The translations under genes were made by a program, and so were the position numbers. The notes under the pieces were generated by a model. The model was given only the letters and a program-made list of their open reading frames with translations, did not search any database and was not told the origin of the DNA. From an uncultured Collinsella sp. (GTDB lineage Bacteria; Actinomycetota; Coriobacteriia; Coriobacteriales; Coriobacteriaceae), in the NCBI GenBank assembly GCA_900548365.1, contig URKM01000011.1, positions 1 through 48,220 of the forward strand: DNA of 48,220 bases. The letters run 5' to 3'. This document shows positions 42,472 to 48,220 of the stretch, piece by piece; position 1 is the first letter of the stretch, and each line of letters opens with the position of its first letter.

Positions 42472-44337
42472 CTACTTCCCTTCAACCGTAAACAGCGGAT
42501 CGCCCACCTCGACCTCGCCGGCTGCCTGATCGCTCACCGCGAAGTGAGCACCGTTGCTCACCACGACGGAGATAGTGGAATCGTACCCGGCGGCCTTGAT
42601 GGCATCGATATCGAATGAGAGCAGCTTGTCGCCGGCCCCGACCTTGTCGCCGACCGCGACATGCGCGGCAAAGCCCTCGCCCTCCATCTTCACCGTGTCG
42701 ACGCCCACATGGATGAGCAACTCGCAACCGTTGTCGAGCTTGAGGCCGATGGCGTGGTTGGTGGGGAACACCATGGCGATCTCGGCGTCGCACGGGGCGA
42801 CCAGCTCACCGGCAGACGGCACGATCGCGATGCCATCACCCAGGGTCTTGGAGGCGAACACCTCGTCGGCGACCTGCTCGAGTCCCTCGGCGACTCCCGC
42901 AGCGGGGGACGCCACGGCGACGGAAGCGACGTCGAGCTCGGCACCGGGCTCATCGACCGGATCGGAGGCGGCCTGATCGGCAACCTCGGCGGAGCTCTCG
43001 TCCTTCCACAGGATGAAGGTGATGATGAAGGAGGCGGCTATGGCCAGGGCAAAGCAACCGCAAGCGAACAGAAGGTTATTGCTGTTGGAGGGATCGGTGA
43101 ACATGGTCATGCTGGCGAGGCCGGGGCCGACCAGGGCGAATGCCTTGATTCCCAGCAGACCGATGACGGTGCCGGAGATGGCGCCGGAGGCGACGACGCC
43201 GATCATGACGCGCTTATGCTGGAGGGTCACGCCGTACAGAGCGGGCTCGGTGATGCCCATGAGCGCGGAGATGCCGGCGGAAAGCGCGGTTTGGCGCAGC
43301 TCGGAATCCTTGGTGCGCAGCGCCACGGCGAAACAGGCACCGGACTCGGAGATGTTATGGGCGAGAGAGGCGGGCAGATAGAGCATCTCATAGCCGAGCT
43401 CGCCCATCATGGCGGTGGCGTAGGGGATGAGCGCCTTGTGCATGCCCATGGCGATCATGAACGGCAGGATGGCGGCGAGCAGACCGAGGGCGAGGAAGCC
43501 GGCGGTATCGTAGAGCGCGAGAATGCCGGCGGTCAGGATCTGGCCGAGGTTATAGCCGAGCGGACCCAGGATGAACAGCGCCATGGGGATGGTGATGGCG
43601 AGCGCCATCATGGGCACGAAGAAGATGCGGATCGGCTTGGGCGAGATCTTGTTGAAGAAGTGCTCGCACAGGGCCAGGCAGGCAACGCAAAGCACAGCCG
43701 GGAAAACCTGGGAATTGTAGGCAATGGCGGGGGCTGCGAAGCCGAAGATGCTGTAGGTGCCCTCGGAGAGCGCCGTGGTGGTGGCGGGCAGCAACAGGTA
43801 GCCCACCGCGCCGAGCGCCACGAGGCGGTTGCAGCGGAAAGTGTCCGCGGCAGTCACCGCGACCATGAGCGGCAGGAAGTAGAAGGTCGCGTCGGAGATC
43901 GCCGCGAGCATCATGTAGATGGGATCGGTGGTGGCGAGCAGGCCCACGAGATTGACGAGCAGCAGGAGGCTCTTGAGCACGCCGGCACCGGCGATGGCGG
44001 GGACGAGCGGCTGGAAGATGCTCACCATGCTGGCGAGCAGCGTCGCACCGAGGCCCTGCTTCTGGGCGGGAGCCGCCTTGGCGGCGGCACCGCCGATGGC
44101 GTGGCCCTTGAGGATGGCGTCGTACACCTCGACGACGTTGTTGCCGATGACGACCTGGAACTGGGCGGTGTCGATGACGCCCATGACGCCCGCGACCTTC
44201 TTGAGGCCGTCGATATCGACCTTGGAACGGTCGACGAGGGAGAAACGCAGGCGCGTCGAGCAATGCTCCAGCGCCACCACGTTTACCGCACCACCGACCT
44301 TTTCAATGATTTGACTCGCAAGCGCGTTGTAATTCAC
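42472..44337 (-). CDS. bglP: PTS beta-glucoside transporter, EIIBCA
   Basis: Phosphotransferase permease of 621 residues with EIIB-EIIC-EIIA order. EIIB (1-85) has the phospho-Cys in ALEHCSTRLRF. EIIC (~105-460) has about eight to ten membrane helices. EIIA (~500-621) has the phospho-His in ELLIHVGVDTVKM. All three modules are intact, so one protein both imports and phosphorylates beta-glucosides. GTG 44337 has AAAGGAAG upstream and starts at the normal MNYNALA position; the frame extension upstream is the leader. The gene is controlled by the RAT/terminator leader. Confidence 0.93.
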   Translation of the reverse strand: MNYNALASQIIEKVGGAVNVVALEHCSTRLRFSLVDRSKVDIDGLKKVAGVMGVIDTAQFQVVIGNNVVEVYDAILKGHAIGGAAAKAAPAQKQGLGATLLASMVSIFQPLVPAIAGAGVLKSLLLLVNLVGLLATTDPIYMMLAAISDATFYFLPLMVAVTAADTFRCNRLVALGAVGYLLLPATTTALSEGTYSIFGFAAPAIAYNSQVFPAVLCVACLALCEHFFNKISPKPIRIFFVPMMALAITIPMALFILGPLGYNLGQILTAGILALYDTAGFLALGLLAAILPFMIAMGMHKALIPYATAMMGELGYEMLYLPASLAHNISESGACFAVALRTKDSELRQTALSAGISALMGITEPALYGVTLQHKRVMIGVVASGAISGTVIGLLGIKAFALVGPGLASMTMFTDPSNSNNLLFACGCFALAIAASFIITFILWKDESSAEVADQAASDPVDEPGAELDVASVAVASPAAGVAEGLEQVADEVFASKTLGDGIAIVPSAGELVAPCDAEIAMVFPTNHAIGLKLDNGCELLIHVGVDTVKMEGEGFAAHVAVGDKVGAGDKLLSFDIDAIKAAGYDSTISVVVSNGAHFAVSDQAAGEVEVGDPLFTVEGK

Positions 44338-44379
44338 GGTACTTCCTTTCTCACGCTTCAACGCTTCGGCGCCTCGAGA

Positions 44380-44438
44380 AAGAAAACAGGCGGGGCCTCT
44401 CCTTTCCCACTCGGGGCTTTGGAAAGATCCCGCCTGCA
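44380..44438 (-). terminator. Leader terminator of the beta-glucoside operon
   Basis: The stem CAGGCGGG with CCCGCCTG and inner pairing CTTTCC/GGAAAG is followed by TTTTCTTT. It ends transcription when LicT is not bound; its 5' arm overlaps the RAT. Confidence 0.8.
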
Positions 44439-44456
44439 TTACCAGTCACGTGTCTT
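44423..44456 (-). promoter_or_regulatory. Ribonucleic antiterminator (RAT) for LicT
   Basis: Minus strand GTGACTGGTAATGCAGGC matches the RAT of bgl/lic operons closely and overlaps the following terminator by ~16 nt. LicT binding would block the terminator. The normal 3' portion (AAAACC) reads GGGATC here, so this end is divergent. Confidence 0.75.
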
Positions 44457-44464
44457 CAGATTGA

Positions 44465-44493
44465 GAATAGTTGAAAACGCCATCACGTGCAAG
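44465..44493 (-). promoter_or_regulatory. Promoter of the beta-glucoside operon
   Basis: Minus strand TTGCAC (44493-44488), 17-bp spacer, TATTCT (44470-44465). The start point would lie just ahead of the RAT. Confidence 0.75.
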
Positions 44494-44606
44494 CGATGAA
44501 GCCGCAATTCGACGCCCATCAGCCGCGAGCCACCGGCGAACGGTCAGGTTTCCCCCGCAAACGGAAGCGCGGCAGCCTTATCCACTTGTCACGAAGCGCA
44601 CATCGT

Positions 44607-45803
44607 CTATTTGACTTCGATCAGCTCGTACTCGTTGGTGCCCAGGCCGATCTTCACGCCGTGCTCGATCATCGAGCGCCAGTTGGTGTCCGGATGCGTC
44701 ATGTTGAAGTGATCGTGCTCGCAGCGCTCCGGCACGCCGTCGCCCGCCTCCAACTTAGCGCGCATCTCGGTCAACTCGGTATCGGGCATCGCCGGCATGG
44801 CAAGCACCGCATCGATGCACGCCTGGTCGATGGCCACGGGGTCGAAGCTCGCGAACATGCCGATATCGGGCACGATGGGCGTGTCGTTCTCAGCATGGCA
44901 GTCGCAGTTGGGGCTCACGTCGATGGCGAGCGAGATATGGAAGCTCGGGCGGTCCCGCACGATAGCCTGCGTGTACTCGGCAATCTTGTAGTTGAGCACA
45001 TCGGCGGCGGCATCGTAATCGGGCTCGATGGCGTCTTGGTTGCACGCACCGATACAGCGGCCGCAGCCCAGGCAGCGCTCATGGTCGATGCGCGCCACGG
45101 GCGACTCGACCACGCGGCCGTTCTTAAGCGTGCGCTCGCGCGTGCTCGGGAAGCTCACCGCACCGTGCGCGCAGATGCGCTCGCAAGCGCGGCATCCGAT
45201 GCATTTTGCCTCGTCGACACTCGGCTTGCCCGCCGCATGCTGCTCCATCTTGCCCGCACGGCTGCCGCCGCCCATGCCGAGGTTCTTCATGCAGCCACCG
45301 AAGCCGGCCTGCTCATGCCCCTTGAAATGGGTGAGCGAGATCACGATGTCGGCATCCATGAGCGCGTGGCCGATCTTGGCTTCCTGCACGTACTCGCCAT
45401 TCTTCACCGGGACGAGCGTCTCGTCCGTGCCCTTGAGGCCGTCGGCGATGATGACCTGGCAGCCGGTCGCATAGGGCGTGAAGCCGTTCTGGTAGGCGCA
45501 GTCGATGTGCTCGAGCGCGTTCTTGCGGCTGCCCACGTACAGCGTGTTGCAGTCGGTGAGGAAGGGCATGCCGCCCAGCTCCTTCACCACGTCGGCGACG
45601 GCACGCGCGTAGTTGGGACGCAGGAAGGACAGGTTGCCCAGCTCGCCGAAGTGAATCTTGATGGCGACGAACTTGTTCTCGAAATCGATCTGCTCGATGC
45701 CGGCGCGGCGGATAAGTCGCTTGAGCTTGTCGAGCTGGCTCTCGCGACCATGCGAGCGCAGATTGGTGAAGTACACCTTGGCGGGAGCGGCGGTATCGGC
45801 CAT
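44607..45803 (-). CDS. DUF362 iron-sulfur protein
   Basis: Protein of 398 residues. The N-terminal ~180 residues and the C-terminal part form the DUF362 fold (KVYFTNLRSHG, and LTHFKGHEQAGFGGCMKNLG). Between them lie two 4Fe-4S ferredoxin clusters, CIGCRACERICAHG and CLGCGRCIGACNQ. It probably transfers electrons in the cytoplasm; the partner is unknown. ATG 45803 has AAGGAAGAGG upstream. It is the last gene before the hydrogenase operon on the same strand (122-bp gap), so it may belong to the same transcript, but this is not certain. Confidence 0.87.
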   Translation of the reverse strand: MADTAAPAKVYFTNLRSHGRESQLDKLKRLIRRAGIEQIDFENKFVAIKIHFGELGNLSFLRPNYARAVADVVKELGGMPFLTDCNTLYVGSRKNALEHIDCAYQNGFTPYATGCQVIIADGLKGTDETLVPVKNGEYVQEAKIGHALMDADIVISLTHFKGHEQAGFGGCMKNLGMGGGSRAGKMEQHAAGKPSVDEAKCIGCRACERICAHGAVSFPSTRERTLKNGRVVESPVARIDHERCLGCGRCIGACNQDAIEPDYDAAADVLNYKIAEYTQAIVRDRPSFHISLAIDVSPNCDCHAENDTPIVPDIGMFASFDPVAIDQACIDAVLAMPAMPDTELTEMRAKLEAGDGVPERCEHDHFNMTHPDTNWRSMIEHGVKIGLGTNEYELIEVK

Positions 45804-45925
45804 GGGCCCTCTTCCTTTCAGGCGAGCGTCATAATCGAATCCCCATTGTACGACCTGGAGCGCGCTCGAATGCAAGCAACTGGTACGGAAACAAGGCGCC
45901 GCCGCCCATCGCCGCAGGGTAGGTC

Positions 45926-46312
45926 CTAGCGGTCGCCCGCCCCCGTGGTGCCCGTCGCCGCGGGCTTCGGCTCGGTCTCCTTATGCACGACGACCGTCTC
46001 CACCTTGGCGCTCGCCAGCGGGCGCTCCGTCGACATCGAGAGGCAGTCCTTCGGGCACTCGCTCACGCAATACGCGCATTGGATGCAGCGGTACGGATTG
46101 ATCGACCACGTGCCCTCCTTGCGGTTCACCGCCAGCGCCTGCACGGGGCAGGAGCGGGCGCACAGACCGCATAGGATGCATTCGTCGATGTCGTTCACCA
46201 CGTGGCCGCGCAGCACCGGATAGCTCTCCGGCTGCTCGACGGGATATTGGATGGTCGCCGGCTTGCGGAACAGCGAACGCAGGGTCAGCCTGCCCAGTTT
46301 GAATCCACCCAT
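45926..46312 (-). CDS. Hydrogenase ferredoxin subunit, NuoI/EchF-like
   Basis: Two-cluster 4Fe-4S protein of 128 residues with CILCGLCARSCPVQAL and CIQCAYCVSECPKDCL, the pattern of NuoI and of group-4 hydrogenase EchF. It passes electrons between ferredoxin and the small subunit. A polar tail of ~30 residues follows the second cluster. It starts 6 bp after the large subunit stop, as the last gene of the operon. Confidence 0.87.
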   Translation of the reverse strand: MGGFKLGRLTLRSLFRKPATIQYPVEQPESYPVLRGHVVNDIDECILCGLCARSCPVQALAVNRKEGTWSINPYRCIQCAYCVSECPKDCLSMSTERPLASAKVETVVVHKETEPKPAATGTTGAGDR

Positions 46313-46318
46313 GGCTAC

Positions 46319-47413
46319 CTACCTTTCCGTGCAGCTGATGCAAGGGTCGATGGTGAGGATGATCATGGGCACGTCGGCCAGCTCCACGCCCTGCAGCGCG
46401 CGCACCATGCCGCCCAGATTCTGGGACGTCGGCGTGCGCAGACGGAACCGCTCGAGATACTTGGTACCGTTGCCGGCGACGTAGTAGAACGCCTCGCCGC
46501 GCGGCTGCTCGATCAGCACGTGGGCGCGCGACCCCTCGCCCGGCTTCACCTTCGCAAGCGGCGCCCCGCCGACGCCGTCATGCGGAATCTTCGCCACGAG
46601 CTCCTTGACGATGTCGATGGACTGGTAGACCTCCTCGCAGCGCACCTTGCAGCGCGCATAGCAATCCCCTTCGGTGGCGATGATGGGTTCGAAGTGCTCC
46701 AGGTCGCCGTACGCGCCGAAACCGGTCGTGCGCATGTCGTGCTCGACGCCGGACCCCTTCGCGAAGGGACCCACCATCGAGAGGTCGAGCGCGTCCTCGA
46801 AACTGATGCGGCCCACGCCGCACAGGCGGCTGCGCACCGAATCGTCATGCAGCATGGTGTTCACCACGTCGCGGTACTCCACCTTGAGCTCGTCGAGCTT
46901 CTCACACACGCGACGCAGCAGTGCGTCGTCGATGTCATGCGACATGCCGCCCACCATGCAGATGGACAGGATGATGCGCCCTCCGCAGGTCTCCTGGAAG
47001 ATATCGAGGATGGTCTCGCGCAGGCGCCAGCAATGGTTGAACAGGCTCTCGAAGCCGAAGGCGTCGGCAAGCAGGCCGAGCCACAGCAGATGCGAGTGGA
47101 TGCGGGAGAGCTCCTGCAGGATGGACCGCAGATACTCGGCGCGCCGCGGGATCTCGATGCCCAGCAGGCGCTCGGTCGCGCTCGCGTAGCCGTAGCCGTG
47201 ACCGAAGCTGCAGATGCCGCATACGCGCTCCGCGACGTAGATGAACTGGTTGTAGTCGCGCTTCTCGACGAGCTTCTCCAGCCCGCGGTGCACGAAGCCG
47301 ATCTGCGGAATCGCCTCGACGACGTGCTCGTCTTCCACCACCAGGTCGAGGTGAACGGGCTCGGGCAGCACGGGGTGCTGGGGTCCAAAGGGAAGAATGG
47401 TGCGGGTCGCCAT
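46319..47413 (-). CDS. [NiFe] hydrogenase large subunit, group 4 (EchE-like)
   Basis: Catalytic subunit of 364 residues, related to NuoD. The Ni ligands are all present: RVCGIC (C65, C68) and DPCISC (C358, C361). This separates it from complex I NuoD, which lacks these Cys. It should reduce protons or oxidise H2 at the membrane with energy conservation. The chain ends at CISCTER with no C-terminal extension for an endopeptidase to remove, so maturation may need no cleavage; this feature is reported in some group-4 enzymes, as I recall. It starts 2 bp after the preceding stop (47416) and is followed by the ferredoxin subunit. Confidence 0.9.
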   Translation of the reverse strand: MATRTILPFGPQHPVLPEPVHLDLVVEDEHVVEAIPQIGFVHRGLEKLVEKRDYNQFIYVAERVCGICSFGHGYGYASATERLLGIEIPRRAEYLRSILQELSRIHSHLLWLGLLADAFGFESLFNHCWRLRETILDIFQETCGGRIILSICMVGGMSHDIDDALLRRVCEKLDELKVEYRDVVNTMLHDDSVRSRLCGVGRISFEDALDLSMVGPFAKGSGVEHDMRTTGFGAYGDLEHFEPIIATEGDCYARCKVRCEEVYQSIDIVKELVAKIPHDGVGGAPLAKVKPGEGSRAHVLIEQPRGEAFYYVAGNGTKYLERFRLRTPTSQNLGGMVRALQGVELADVPMIILTIDPCISCTER

Positions 47414-47415
47414 GC

Positions 47416-48171
47416 CTACTCGCCCTCCTTGATCGTCTCATCGGCCGAATCGCCGGCAGCCGGGGCACCCGCCGCCGCGGTCTTCACGCCCTTCGCCGCG
47501 AGCGCCGCGCGAATCTTCGCGGCCTTCTCGGGGTCCATGGCGGCGAGCTTCGCCTCCATCTTCGCAGCACGGTCCTCAGCCGCCGCGGGCGCCGTCGCGG
47601 GCGCGGGCTTCGCCGGGGCATCGCCCTGCACGGACGCCGGGGCCGCCGCGTTCACCGCCGCCACGGCGGCGGCATCGGCTTCGGCCGCGGACGTGTTCAG
47701 CGCGCGATCCGCGGCAGCGGCCTCCGCGGCCTCGCGACGGGCGGCGGCAGCCTTCGCGGCCTTCGCCTCCTGGGCCGCCTTAAGCTTCGCGGCCTTCTCG
47801 CGCGCCGCCCGCTGCTCGGGCGAGATCACCGTCATGGGCGCGGTTTCGGCCAGATTGAAGAAGCGCCCGCCGAAATCGAGCTTCATGTTCGCAAAGCGCA
47901 CCCCGTACAGGTCGTGCGTCTCGTTCTCATATGAGAACGCGGCGAAATACAGCTCCTGGATGGACGGCACCTTGTCGCCGGGAGCGATGGGCGCGATCAG
48001 GTTCACCGCCGCCTCGATATTCTCATCGTAGAAGGTGTAGACCAGGTCGATATCGTCCTGCGCGTTCTTCTCCGCGCACATCTGCACGAACCGGACGCCG
48101 TCGTGCTTGAGCGTCTGCACGCGCATCAACAGCTCGGAAAGAGCGATCTCTACGAAGCTCGTGGTGTACAT
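47416..48171 (-). CDS. Hydrogenase NuoC/EchD-like subunit with Ala-rich extension
   Basis: Protein of 251 residues. Residues 1-~120 are the complex-I 30-kDa domain, with the conserved YENETHDLYGVRF and FFNLAET segments. The remaining ~130 residues are rich in Ala, Lys and Glu (KAAKLKAAQEAKAAKAAAA type) and unlike the family, ending in an acidic tail. This extension is probably a flexible or coiled-coil linker. Start ATG 48171 overlaps nothing but follows the preceding stop directly. Confidence 0.85.
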   Translation of the reverse strand: MYTTSFVEIALSELLMRVQTLKHDGVRFVQMCAEKNAQDDIDLVYTFYDENIEAAVNLIAPIAPGDKVPSIQELYFAAFSYENETHDLYGVRFANMKLDFGGRFFNLAETAPMTVISPEQRAAREKAAKLKAAQEAKAAKAAAARREAAEAAAADRALNTSAAEADAAAVAAVNAAAPASVQGDAPAKPAPATAPAAAEDRAAKMEAKLAAMDPEKAAKIRAALAAKGVKTAAAGAPAAGDSADETIKEGE

Positions 48172-48220
48172 CTAGGCATCCTCCCTCTGTGCGGCGTCGC
48201 CGGCGCCCGCGGGCTCCCCC
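48172..48220 (-). CDS. C-terminus of the preceding hydrogenase-operon gene (cut by window edge)
   Basis: The minus-strand frame ends GEPAGAGDAAQREDA and stop at 48174-48172, immediately before the NuoC-like gene. By operon order it should be the NuoB/EchC-like small subunit, but the visible residues are low-complexity and do not identify it. Confidence 0.5.
   Translation of the reverse strand, partial: GEPAGAGDAAQREDA

Noticed and set aside
42661..44499. 612-codon plus-strand frame opposite the PTS gene
   Set aside because: Gly/His/Glu-rich antisense translation. The EIIBCA gene on the minus strand accounts for the region.

Overview
The window is a 48.2 kb piece of a GC-rich bacterial chromosome with dense, mostly minus-strand operons. 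The gene content suggests a Gram-positive anaerobe of the class Coriobacteriia, most likely Collinsella-like. The clues are LTA-synthase-type envelope genes, a small bacterial SRP RNA, a beta-glucoside PTS, an NRAMP-related magnesium transporter of the type characterised in Eggerthella lenta, and an Ech-type hydrogenase. The genus is an inference and was not tested by any search.

Layout. 1-10.2 kb: the 3' part of a KUP potassium transporter, a nitroreductase, an LTA-synthase-like sulfatase, a tyrosine phosphatase and a heterodimeric ABC exporter with one degenerate ATP site. An SRP RNA lies just upstream of the exporter. 10.6-19.3 kb: an AT-richer island with a type I restriction-modification system (hsdR, hsdM, hsdS), a YafQ-like toxin-antitoxin pair, a tyrosine recombinase and two further sets of specificity modules on the opposite strand. 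Four copies of a 16-bp site lie at the module borders, in alternating orientation. This is an invertible specificity-switching locus. In the present orientation hsdM is followed by only half an hsdS, while a complete hsdS lies on the other strand.

19.4-28.8 kb: a membrane-anchored HTH regulator, a repeat-rich intergenic region, a MalY-type aminotransferase, a fused TadA-glycerate kinase, tRNA-Ser(UGA) followed by three tandem copies of a ~180-bp unit containing the tRNA 3' end, a TetR regulator, LemA and an OatA-like O-acyltransferase. 28.8-40 kb: an NRAMP-related (probably Mg2+) transporter co-transcribed with an MgtE/CBS-like protein, two tandem polysaccharide-deacetylase paralogues of which one has lost its metal ligands, a YtxH/PRC-barrel pair, an unassigned protein with an HLLEH motif, a CNNM/CorC-type protein and a PAQR/hemolysin-III protein.

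40-48.2 kb: a beta-glucoside operon (PTS EIIBCA, GH1 6-phospho-beta-glucosidase, LicT antiterminator) with a visible promoter, RAT and overlapping terminator. It is followed by a DUF362 ferredoxin-type protein and the distal part of a group-4 (Ech-like) [NiFe] hydrogenase operon that runs off the right edge.

Most intergenic sequence is short. The longer gaps hold structured repeats: a palindromic element with a GGGACAGGCAC core, a 29-bp-period repeat between convergent genes, and the tRNA-tail array. The most unusual items are the hsdS shuffling locus, the TadA-GlxK fusion, the covarying tRNA-tail repeats and the MgtE-like/NRAMP-related operon.
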